Below are positions 39,901 through 52,800 of a stretch of DNA of 64,000 nucleotides, one piece after another. The notes below the pieces were generated by a model, which ran no database searches, had not been told where the DNA came from, and saw only the letters and a program-made list of their open reading frames with translations. Within the stretch, counting starts at the first letter, position 1. Each line of letters starts with the position of its first letter. Origin of the DNA: Tenodera sinensis (taxonomy: Eukaryota; Arthropoda; Insecta; Mantodea; Mantidae); contig CM060965.1 in the NCBI GenBank assembly GCA_030765045.1, forward strand, positions 152,128,374 through 152,192,373. The letters run 5' to 3'. A program made the position numbers and the translations under genes.

Positions 39901-40754
39901 CAACTTGCACACACTTTCCATAGACACAGATCCTTAGAAATAATCATGTGAAGCGATGCACGGCTTATTTCAATATATGGAGGAAGTTTAAACAAAACTG
40001 CATCAAGTGTAAGGCGCTGATCGGTGTTCACGACTGCTCAAACCTCGGCAACAATGTTCGGAGCGAGGGAAGTGGAGGGTTTGCCGCTTCATTGCGCATT
40101 GTGTAATGTTGTTCTCCCTTCAATGAACGATTGGGGCCAACGAGAAACCATTTATCTTGACAAAACGTCTTTTCCATAAACACTGCACAACTCGCAATGA
40201 ATTTCAGTCGCACATTTATTTTTTCCCGTCAGAAAATGGATTACAGTGCGAACTTCGCAATCGGCAGTAGGAACGAGTGGAGTCTCCATTGTTACTGCCG
40301 TTTTAATGTCCAAGCAATAAACTTAGGGGCCTAGGAATTTTACGGTGCTGCTACTACACCCATACCTATATACCCTGGGACTTTCAGACTTTTTCTGCCT
40401 ACCGCGCAGATTTAAAAAAATAGCGCAAGTTACTTTTGAGACGGCCCTCGTATGTTAAGTAGATTTTCCGGGCCTGTGGGCCGTGGTCGAGTTGGATTGC
40501 CTTCCTCTGACGTTTCGCTGAAAGCTGCATCCAGCATCTTCAGGGTGATCCAATTAGTGAACTCCCGAGTCCAAACACTAGAGAGCTATGCCTTCCAGTG
40601 CGCTATATATATAGTCGCACATGGTGGGAGGACGTGGCCTGTAGAGGGTTAAGCATGGCAGGTATTGGCTGCCTGTCGGTGGCAGCCAATACCGATAGGC
40701 AGCCAATAGCTGCCATGCTTACCCCTCTACAGGCCACACCCTCCCTCCATGTGC

Positions 40755-40816
<62 letters not shown>

Positions 40817-43800
40817 CGTGCTGGAAGGCATAGCTCTCTAGTCTTTGGACTCAGGAGTTCACTAATTGGATCACCCTGAAGATGCTGGATGCAGTTTTCA
40901 GCAAAACGTCAGAGGAAGGCAATCCAACTCGACCACGGCCCACAAGCCCGGAAAATCTACTTAACATAGTTCATGATGGATTACTTGATCTGAAAATAAA
41001 TTTACATAAGTCAAGATGGAACATTTATACAACTAAGAAACATCTTCAGTAATAAACTTAAACCTTATAAAGTATAAATCACTAATAAGCTTAGCTTACT
41101 TGATCTGGACTCAGAAATTATTAGTGAGCAAAATTGTAAAGATTGTATGTTATATCTAAAATATTGTTGGAATCGAATGCAGTGAAACAGTTCATAAAAT
41201 GCACTTAATGAATGGTTGAGTGAACTTGTTCAAACACTCTTGCGGTGATGTCTTCAAAACTGATGAGGACAGAGATGAAGTACAAAACTGTTAAGGGAAG
41301 GAAAAGGCAACAGCCAAAATGACACCAATATTTACTGACGTGCTGAGCTTCAGAAAATCAACAAGTTTGTTTTCTTGACACACATGATGTTCTTATAGAG
41401 CAACAAAACATTTAAATTTAGAAAATGTATTGCATCAATGAAAAATAATAGCAAAAAATAAAATCTTCATTAGAGACGTTTTTAAGAAGCAGTGATGGGA
41501 GGAGATTTGTTACAATAAGTAATTTATAAACGTCCTCTAATCATTTTTGTGCTTATTATTTGTTGGTTTGTTCATTTGCTTTTAAATTTGTTTTGATGTA
41601 TTCATAGGTATATGAAAGTTAACGTTATTGTATAGTTGAATATATTGTGTTGTTTTCCATTGTCTTCCAATTCTGTAACATGAATTCAGAGATATTTTGA
41701 TATAGTGGGTAATGCTGAAATATTGCTTTTAAACTTATTCCCTTATTACTTTTAAGCCAGAATTAAAAGTCTGTTTATATCATTTTAGAATTACAATATT
41801 GGCAATGTCAATAACAGGAAAATTCATACATCTTAAAATGAGTTGCTTCAAAAACAAGACCACTGTTGTATGGGACACTGATGAATTGAGTAGAGTAATT
41901 AAGTGTGCAGAAGCATACTTAATATCAGAATATGTTTTGATTGACACTTAAACTTCTTTAAAACAGGTACAAGGAGTAAGAGACTGCTTCACAGTTGAAG
42001 TTTATGAAACACATGCCAGAATAGCATTGGAGAAAGGAGACCATGAAGAATTCAACCAGTGTCAAACACAACTTAAAATGTTATACTCTGAAGTTGGTGG
42101 AGCTAACAAATTGGAATTTACTGCATACAGGATATTATATTACATGTTCACAAAAAACACTCTAGGTGAGTAGCAAATGAATAAATTCATAAAGGATTAA
42201 AAAGTTGACATTCTAGCAGCCAGTCATGACTAAATGGTTATTACCTGACATCTACCAAGTATGTGAGGGGTTTAACAGCTGATGCATTCCCATAACAAGA
42301 TACTTTGTGCTGTAACTGTAATTGAGTACGTTTAACTCTTACATAGAGCACATCCTTCATTATACTACACATCTTACCAATTAAGATGTTAAAATATTTT
42401 TAAGCATGGGAATAGTTAGAAAAGTGCCAAAAAGATTGTAATTTAGCTTTTAGAAGGCAAATTTAGGTAAGTCAGCCCTTTTTGTTTCGTCACGCCTTTG
42501 TCAGTCTTTTCCCACTTTCAGAGTGCTGCAAACTACTTTCCCTACTTTTATAAGGGAAAGATGAGGTTTTCCAACTTCTCGTTTCCCTCTCAAACTATTT
42601 ACTGGCATTGAATATAAATTCCAGTGGTGCCGTGGCTGAGTGGTTAGAGCCTTCACCTACCACTTATTATCGGTGCCAAACAAGAAAGGTATTGACAGTG
42701 CACGAGAGGTGACGTTGCCGCTTATCGTGCCACAGGGAGAGCACGTAAGCATTATGCATAAGAAGACGATTGGATTGCGTTTGGAATGTAGAGCAGGTAT
42801 AATTTATATTCGTATTCGAAAACAATAGTAAAATAGTTCATCTACATGCAAAGGATGGAATATGGAAGCATTATATCATTGTAAAGATTAATGTTAACAA
42901 AAGAAACTTACCTGTGGAATATTGTAATGGGAAATGCCGCTGACATCCAACTCGCTTGCATTATTGCTGTATTTGCTTGAACTACCCTCAGAAATGATAA
43001 ACTGTTCTAGCCTTGCTTCTAAGAGCCCATTTTCCCATGTAGCACTTATTACACCCTTTGTATCAGTAACCGCTTTTTCAGTTTTCAGCTTTTTATTGAT
43101 GTAGCTTTATTACAGACGACACAGTGAAATCTTTGTTTTGCACAATGTAACCCTTTACTTCGGTCCAAATTAATTAAATCGGAGTACACTAGGAAAGGGC
43201 GACACCAAACAATTTTGCAGCCATGTTCTTCAGCAATACCATCAACTGCACAATTCTTTAATTGGGATATGTACCTTACCAAACACACTTTCATTCGCTT
43301 CCCGAGTATGTTAAGTTTTTTGTTTGACTATGCTGTCTATGTTAATATTTTTTAACATAATTATTCATTAAAAGAGTAAGACAGTTGTAAATGCTCACAA
43401 TTACACACAAATACACAGATTCAGACATACGTAAATACATGTCAAATAACAACAATAAATAGAATGATGCAAACAAACTTGTCAGCACACAGGCAATCTC
43501 TGATACAATCATTCCACGCTGGAACTGGTGGGAGACATTGTATACATTGCAGGGAAAACAAAATAAGATGCACAGTTTATGTTACTGCTGGATTGCAGGT
43601 CAAGCACATATTAATCACGTGTTAAATATCAACAACACTGGTGTAGCATTTAGTATTGCTATGGAAACATCTTAGCTCTATGGTTGCTCCTTCCATTGCT
43701 ATGACGATCGCCATGACGCATCCATCCCCTCCTGTTCATTTAGACCCTTCCACCACGTGGGTAGCAACTGCCAATCCCCTTCTTATTTGGCGCCGAGTAT

Positions 43801-46800
43801 AGGTGGCCTGGGTTCGATCCCATGGACCCGCATGTGGTATTTGTGATGGATGAAGTGGCATTAGGGAGGATTTTCTCAGGTTTCCCCTGCCACTCATTCC
43901 ACCAATTGCTCCATTTTCACCTTTCCAACCATCGATTTCACCTGCATTGCATGTCATCCTCTTCTTCACTGTCATACATGGTGCTTGGCCGACCATCTCC
44001 TTACAGGTCTTCATTTTGTCTGGTCCATAGGTTCTTGTGCTTCCCGACAGGCGTCTGACCCTAGGCACGGACTTATAGGTCCTAGGGGGGTGTAAGTCCT
44101 ACATAAGGGGATGGTAATCAGGTGAAGAAAAAAAAGAAAAAGAATATAAATTCACAGCTTCTTCAACTTAAAGTTGTGACAATGTTCTATCTTGATTCTG
44201 ACAATTAGTCATTGCTGTAATAGCTATTGTCATCTCTAACGCTCCCCATATGTATGGTCAATGACTTCAGGAGTAATTTATTCCACCAAGCAATGATTGG
44301 ACCCATTTCTGAGGTGGAGGCATCCAAAGGGTGGGGTCCCTTATGATAGGTTGAGGAGCATGGTGGGTTGGAATTAGAGGTTCTACAGTTTTTGTCATGG
44401 ACTCCAAACCAGTGTGGGCAACCATTGCATGCGGCCCGCAGTGATATTTGCTCTCTCACATCGCATGTGGCTCAGTGATATTTAGAAGTTATATTATTTA
44501 TGAAATAAGTAATTCTATTTGGCGTAACATAAACTTGAAAGAGCAAGACTTTTGCCATTTCCAACACATGTGTTTGCAAAAGTTCATCAGACTTACTCAA
44601 AACGTGCTTTAAGAGTTTTATTTATTAGTGTGCTGCTCAAATGGTTAATATGTGCCTTATCTGTGTTAATAGAAGTCTCTCTCTGATTATTTTCAGAAGT
44701 CACCGGCATTTCACAGTGCACTAATAAGCATGTCATTTCAGCCAATGAAAGCATAGAAATCACAGATGATAGATAGATGTTAAGTCCACGCAGAGTAAAA
44801 TACAGCATTGCAACGTCTTCACTGTTTTCTCTCTCATTCATATAGTTGTTGTTGTTGTTAGCTAATGCTGGATTTCTGACAATGAAGTCATTAATCCTCT
44901 TGCTCTACAACATTATTTCACTCATAGAGCAATAGCAGTATAGTAACCGCTTTTAAGAGAGCACCATATTTTTATGTTTTGGCGGTCACATCGCTCTCTC
45001 ACAACCCCCAGAATGTCTGGAGGACCACACCTGTCGTTGGTTTACGGGTCTCACCGACCTGACCGGGAGAATTATCAAAATAAATTCACCGACCATATCC
45101 TCTGATTACCAGTCAGAGTACGTATTACATGCCATGACAGGTCAGCATGTTAGGGGTTAAGATTTTATAGAGAAATGGAGAGATTGGAAAAATAAAGACT
45201 CCCTAGCCCTCGGGAACCCTAATAGCATCGGGGTCAGAAGAGAACAAGAGATGACCAAGGTAAGGTCAGATAGAAAAGTTACAGTGAGAAGCAAAACACC
45301 AGTAAGTGGAAGTAATGTTCTGCTCAGCTTGGGTACCTTGTGGTCGCCATTCACATATCCCCTAGACGGAGACCCCTGAGTGTAGAAACAGCAAATTTCG
45401 GACTTCTATTGAAAAAAGAAGTTGTTTAGTGTTATTAATCGACACAAAATTCATATTTTAATGTGATTCCAACAACACTGTCATCAACTTCCAGTATTTA
45501 TTATTACCTAAAGTTTTACCCACCAAAATATTGTCCTTCTGGTTCATCCTGAGTATGTTATTTAAGCAATACCTGCTAATTGGGACTAGGCTTATACTAT
45601 GTTCATTGAATATTTTAGCGGCTCTCTGAAGGACACATGAGAAATCCAATATAAAACTGACGAAAATGAAGTGTTTAAAACAGATATTGATAAATTAAAA
45701 AATATGTAGACACTAGTCCTGTGATTAACACAATTACAAGTAAGTTGGAGCAGAATACAAAAATCCTTAATCCACTGCAGATGAATAAGAAGTCACTAAT
45801 TGGTCCATACCATGAAAGTCTAGCAATCAGCCCAAGATGCTTATATGTTGTTGTTAGCTAATGCTGGGTTACTGACAATGAAGTCTTTAATCCTCTTGCT
45901 CTCCAAAACTTTTCACTGATGGATGGGGCACTAGAAGTGGCCGGGCATATTTGAAGAGACTTAGCAGTAAATGTAACCGCTTTTTAGAGAGCACCATATT
46001 TTTATGTTTTGGCGGTCACATCGATCTCTCACAATCCCCAGAATGTCTGGAGGACCACACCTGTCGTTGATTTACAGGTCTCACGGACCTGACCGGGAGA
46101 GTTATCAAAATAAATTCACCAACCATATCCTCTGATTACCAATCAGAGGACGTATTACATGCCACGACAGGTCAGCAGGTTAGGGGTTAAGGTTTTATAG
46201 AGAAATTAGAGAAATGGAGGTTAGAAAAATAAAGACTCCCAAGCCCTCAGGAACCCTAACAGCATCGGGGTCGGAAGAGAAAAGAAGATGACCAAGGTTC
46301 TGCTCAGCTTGGGTACCATGTGGTTGCCATTTATATATCCCCTAGACGGAGTCCCTGAGTATGGTGGCATGTGTGAGGTGGGGTGTGGTGGCGTAATATG
46401 TGAGGTGGAGACTGGTGGCATGTATGAGGTGGAGACTGGTGGCATAATGTGAGGTGGAAACTGGTGGCGTAATGTGTGAGGTGGAGACTGCTGGCATAAT
46501 GTGTGAGGTGGAGACTGGTGGCGTAATGTGTGAGGTGAAGACTAGTGGCGTAATGTGAGGTGAACACTGGTGGCGTAATGTGTGAGGTGAAGACTGGTGG
46601 CATAATGTGTGAGGTGAAGACTGGTGGCGTAATGTGTGAGGTGAAGACTGGTGGCGTAATGTGTGAGGTGAAGACTGGTGGCGTAATGTGTGAGGTGAAG
46701 ACTGGTGGCGTAATGTGTGAGGTGAAGACTGGTGGCGTAATGTGTGAGGTGAAGACTGGTGGCGTAATGTGTGAGGTGAAGACTGGTGGCGTAATGTGTG

Positions 46801-49800
46801 AGGTGAAGACTGGTGGCGTAATGTGTCAAGTGAAGACTGATGGCGTAATGTGTGAGGTGAAGACTGGTGGCATAATGTGTGAGGTGGACACTGGTGGCGT
46901 AATGTGTGAGGTGGAGACTGGTGGCGTAATGTGTGAGGTGAAGACTGGTGGCGTAATGTGTGAGGTGAAGACTGGTGGCGTAATGTGTGAGGTGGACACT
47001 GGTGGCGTAGTGTAAGATGTGAAGACTGGTGGCGTAATGTGTGAGGTGAAGACTGGTGGCGTAATGTGTCAAGTGAAGACTGATGGCGTAATGTGTGAGG
47101 TGAAGACTGGTGGCGTAATGTGTGAGGTGAAGACTGGTGGCGTAATGTGTGAGGTGAAGACTGGTGGCGTAATGTGTGAGGTGAAGACTGGTGGCGTAAT
47201 GTGTCAAGTGAAGACTGGTGGCGTAATGTGTGAGGTGAAGACTGGTGGCGTAATGTGTGAGGTGAAGACTGGTGGCGTAATGTGTCAGGTGAAGACTGAT
47301 GGCGTAATGTGTGAGGTGAAGACTGGTGGCGTAATGTGTGAGGTGGACACTGGTGGCGTAATGTGTGAGGTGGACACTGGTGGCGTAATGTGTGAGGTGA
47401 AGACTGGTGGCGTAATGTGTGAGGTGAAGACTGGTGGCGTAATGTGTGAGGTGAAGACTGGTGGCGTAATGTGTGAGGTGAAGACTGGTGGCGTAATGTG
47501 TCAAGTGAAGACTGGTGGCATAATGTGTGAGGTGAAGACTGGTGGCGTAATGTGTGAGGTGAAGACTGGTGGCGTAATGTGTGAGGTGAAGACTGATGGC
47601 GTAATGTGTGAGGTGAAGACTGGTGGCGTAATGTGTGAGGTGAAGACTGGTGGCGTAATGTGTGAGGTGAAGACTGGTGGCGTAATGTGTCAAGTGAAGA
47701 CTGATGGCGTAATGTGTGAGGTGAAGACTGGTGGCGTAATGTGTGAGGTGGACACTGGTGGCGTAATGTGTGAGGTGGTGACTGGTGGCGTAATGTGTGT
47801 GGTGGAGACTGGTGGCATAATGTGTGAGGTGGACACTGGTGGCGTAATGTGTGAGGTGGTGACTGGCGGCGTAATGTGTGAGGTGGTGACTGGTGGCATG
47901 TGTGAGGTGGAGACTGGTGGCGTAATGTGTGAGGTGGAGACTGGTGGCATAATGTGTGAGGTGGGCTGTCGTGGCACAATGTGTGATGTGAAGACTGGTG
48001 GCGTAATGTGTGAGGTGAAGACTGGTGGCGTAATGTGTGAAGTGAAGACTGGTGGCATAATGTGTGAAGTGAAGATTGGTGGCGTAATGTGTGAGGTGAA
48101 GACTGGTGGCGTAATGTGTGAGGTGGAGACTGGTGGCGTAATGTGTGAAGTGAAGACTGGTGGCGTAAGGTGTGAGTTGGGGTGTGGTGGCATGTGTGAC
48201 GTGGAGAGTGGTGGCATAATGTGAGGTGGAGACTGGTGGTGTAATGTGTGAGTTGGAGTGTGGTGGCATAATGTCTGAGGAGAGGTGCAGTGGCGTATTG
48301 TGAGGTGGGGTGTGCTGACGTGTGGTGTCATAATGTGTGAGGGCAAGGTGTGGTGACACCTCTGAGCATGAGAAATGTGTAAATATAATGCTATGCATAT
48401 GTTTGCAATCTTGTTTTATTTTAATCACTCCCAAGAGTCTATTGGAAAGCAAGGGAAGTATGAATTTGAATGCTGAAGTCAGCATTATTTTAATACCCCA
48501 CCACTTTATTTTAACCATTTGGAAAGGGAATGTGAAATATTTAGTGCCCATTTGCTGATGAATTGTTAAAAATATACCTGTCCTGAAATTCACCTATGCT
48601 CATTCACTATATGCATTCATATAGTTCCAACAAATAATGTTATGTTTTTAAGTATATGAAAGAAACCTGTCATTGAAACTGCTTAAGCAGACAAGTCAGT
48701 GAAGTTGTGCAGAGACTTCCCATAACCCAAAAAGAAGGGGAACAGAAAACCAAGTTAGAGAAGATTGATATTTTCACCTGTAACATAGTTCATAGAAGGT
48801 GTGTGGATTTTATAAAAAAAAGGCAGGCATCAATGTGCTGAAATTGCTGAATAAACTTCGAACCATGTGCAATTGTGCTTACAAAAAGGATTAGCTTAGA
48901 CAGCTGTTAGTGAAGTTAGATTTTCATTTTTGGAGGTTAAATAAGAGACACGTGATTATGGAGTCAGCAAGGATTGTGGCATGGACATAGTGGTACTTAA
49001 GTAGCCTAAACTATTTCAGACAGGAAGGGTCTCATATATTTGAGAGGTGGAACTGGAACTTAAAAATTCAATGCATTTGTGGTTTACCTGGAGAAATATG
49101 AACTGGTTTGAGAATTCAATGTCATTCTGGCAGGTTGTCACAGTAGCTTAATGGTTAGAGACCTGCCTAGTAAGTGGAGGGTCTGTGGTTCAAATCCCAG
49201 CTGTGACATTGAGTTTTTAAGTTCCAGTTCTACCTCTCAAACACGGCTCGTGTGTTTAAAAACACCAACAGTAAGTTTGTTGTCATAAATAAATAATAAT
49301 TAAGGATATCATAAAGTTTATTTAGCTGAGTCTTGGCACAATACTCATGATGTAAGAAAAGATTGGGAAGACGGTAGTGCTCCCCTCCAGTACCTGTGTC
49401 ATGTGGTGGGGAAAAAATAATCTTGTATGCAGGCGGTAGCCAGGATTGGCTTGAGGGCTGCTTATATTTGTCCTCTACAAATTTTTGGGAATCCTTGGCT
49501 GATTCATATCACGAGATGAATACCAAAATGTTTGAAGCTTGGTTCAAGAACACACTTTTGATAAATATTCCTCCGAAATGTGCTAGTTATCATTCCCAGC
49601 TAAGGATAAAAATTACCACCATGTCCAGCAGAATGAATGAAATGATCAGATTCATGGAAGAACATAATTTAGAATTGCCCAATCCAGTTCTTCTAAAAGT
49701 TGTGCTTTTGTAGAAACTTCGGGAAGCCAATATAAATAAAGTACATAATAGACGAAATGGCAAAGACATGAAGTCTCCAGGTTATCACTACATCACTGTT

Positions 49801-52800
49801 GTCTGAAACCGATTGAGCTGATATGAGTATGTTTTAAACATGCCGTAAGAAAGCGAGTGTGACTCCCTCTATAAGTGACACTGTGTACAATGTGTTGATA
49901 GAATGTGTACTGAATATAGATTCAAGTATATGGGAAAGATGTGTTCAGCACACTATGAAACGAGGGTGAAAATTTCAACAGTGGGATGTTACACACAAGA
50001 ATGCTTTGTTCATTATACGTGTGGGTAAAAATGACTGATAGTGAAGACATAGTCTAGTATAAGTAGAAAATGTGGGTTGATATTATTAGCATTGAGTAGT
50101 TCTCTCGTTGCACTTAATAAGAACTTGCTAATGTTATTGTTCATTTGCTACTCTAAGAAATAAATGACCACGCTGTTATGTGGATGCTTGGAGAAAACAT
50201 GACAATGTCGCATTCTGAATACCTGCAATCTTATTGCACCCTTTGATGCTGCAATGTTAACCCTTTGATGCTGCAATGTTAACCATTTGAATAGCACAAT
50301 AATATGCTCCTACCTATCGCACATCTCTTTGAAGTCTCAATGCATTGTTGACCTCGCAGTAACATTGCTACTGTCAAAGGTCCTTGTGTGCCCAATGTTT
50401 CATTATTGTTGCACTTTGTGGAAATCTCAGGTTAGTTTCCATCTTGCTGTTCGCTCACATTGTAGTGTCAATGGTAGCGAGAGGTTTGAAGAATACATAT
50501 TAATTCTGTGATTTTTCTTAAGTAATACTTATTGCTTCTAAGTGTAGTGGCAAGAAAAGAAAGGTTTCAGTCGAAGGTAGATCATTTCAAATAAAGTGGA
50601 AAAATCAGCACTTTTTTTACTGAAGTAAACCAGAAAGCAGTGTGTTTAATTTGCAGTGAAGCAGTTTCGGTGTTTAAAGAGTATAACATAAGACAACATT
50701 GACACCAAACATGTGTCTGTATATCATGAATTTGAGGGTCAAATTCATGAACTTAATATTAAACTTCTGGGACAGCAGTTAATTTTTAATAATGTGTCAC
50801 TTCAAATTGAATCTCCGGTAAAATAGTTACGCAATAGCGGAGATTATTGCAAAGAAATCTAAACCATTTTCAGATAGCGACTTTGTTAAAGAATTTATTG
50901 AAATCGTTGCTGATATTTATATGTGCCGACAAAAAAGCACAGTTTGCAAAATTAAGCTTGTCGCGAAAGACTGTAGCTTGCCATGTTGACGAATTAGCGT
51001 CCATTATAGAAAGAACAGTATAGTGGACACAATTTATCGGTAGTTCCCAAGAATTCAACATGGCCAACATTACACTAAACAGCTGACAGAAGTATGTCAT
51101 GCCAACGTACATAACAAAGGCATTTTTAACCTCAAATATCACAGGGTTAAAGTAGCATGCTTTCAAACTATAATAATGCTTGAACATCGTTACCACACAA
51201 TACATGAACATACCTTCGGCAAATCCTGTTCTGCAATAACACTTTTGGATAAAATCACTTTCAAGCGTTAAGCATCGTAATATATACGAGATGCACTACT
51301 GTGTAGTGAACACATTTTGGTAAGGTCTATATACTTTATTGGCTTACCTTAATATGTTCGCTCTGCAGTGATTTACCTCAAAACAGGGATAAACACACAT
51401 AAACTCCACATTCGCGAATTCCCTTCTTGCGGCACACAAAACACTTTGGGGATGGGCGTGACTTCTTTGCTGTTGGTGGTATCCTTTTAGGATAATGTTT
51501 TCCTTGAAGTCTGAGGGGTGCAGGGGTTTTGGATTTTCAACCCCCAACGTGGTATTGTTCAATTAGGCTGCGAGCTATTTATAGTCGGTAGTCAAGGTCG
51601 GTCATTGTCCTGTGTGGGTTTAGAGAACTGTCCAAATCCCCAAACAATTGTATATGGTTATATCAGTTGGTGCAAAAACACCTTTTTATACCACTTCTCC
51701 CTTCAGCTACAAGCAGGAAAGAATACGTATGTATTGCAACAAAGAAAGACACGGACTCTACTAAGTTACGAAACTTGCGTAAGCAAAAGTTACAATGTTG
51801 ATCTATTCTGATGACTCAAGAGACCACGCATACAGTAGGGCTTTATTACACAGTATGCTGACGCATAAGCCACACATACAATGGGTGTTTCTTTACTGCA
51901 TCTTTCCGAGAACTTATATTAGATGCGTTCGACAGAGCAAAGTTGACTTTTCACCACAGTGAAACAAAATTGTGCCATTTCAACATTTTGTAAATACAAC
52001 TCAACTTTGCTGATGACGTACATTTATACTGCAAATAACGAGTTTTATACCAGTTTTTGTTTCATTAAAATAACTTAATATTTACACAAAATACAGCTGT
52101 GTATATATGAACCGCATTTAACAATTTAAATGCTAGCAGTTCTCCCTCTTGAGCGATAGCCACTTAAAAGCTTCGCAGGCCGAGAACGGATACCCAATAT
52201 CCAGCGCAAGGTATTTAAATTGTTAAATGCGCTAAAAGTGCTTCATAAATACACAGCTGTATTTTGCGTAAATTTTAAGTTATTTTAATGAAACAAAAAC
52301 TGGTATAAAACTCGTTATATGCAGTATACATGCACGTCATCAGCAAAGTTGAGTTGCATTTACAAATCGTTGAAATGGCACTATTTTGTTTCACTGTGGT
52401 GAAAAGTTAACTTTGCTGTGTCAAACGCATCTAATATAACTTCTCCGAAAGAAACAGTAGCCGACCCATTGTATGTGTGACCTATGCATCAGCAAATCAC
52501 AGCATAAGTGAAATAGAGCACTACTGTATGCGTTGTTTTGTGAGTCATCAGAATAAAGCAGGTTTGCAATTTTTCCTTGCGCGTGCTTCGTAACTTGGAT
52601 ATAGCAGGCTCCGTTTGTTTCTTTCTTGAAACACCTACGTATGTTTTCCTGCTTGTAGCTGAAGTGAGAAGCTTTTGAGTGTTACATCTCAGAGTTAAAA
52701 CATGGCATCAACAAGCAGTGTCGCACAAAGGTTAGTGAGTGGTGGAAGTGTAAGGGCTTCTGAAATTACACAGGATAATGTGGAGGACTTCTTGCTGTGT

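Larger units (their letters stand above)
39348..40969. mobile_element. Palindromic fold-back element 3 (with mariner D inside)
   Basis: Flanked by ttcataatggatta (39334-39347) and ttcatgatggatta (40970-40983), one mismatch in 14. Arms 40453-40670 and 40700-40969 are inverse copies: gttaagtagattttccgggc, gacgtttcgctgaaagctgc, catcttcagggtgatccaat. The centre has gcagccaataccgataggc and an (AT)n run in the right arm. Like the other two fold-backs it ends with a GGAAAAT-type motif then a cgtttcg motif, but the sequence family differs. Confidence 0.8.

Noticed and set aside
46342..48593. Open frames of 683, 545, 401 and 218 codons
   Set aside because: They are readings of the 27-bp tandem repeat in different frames and strands; no start context, splice sites or homologous domain.
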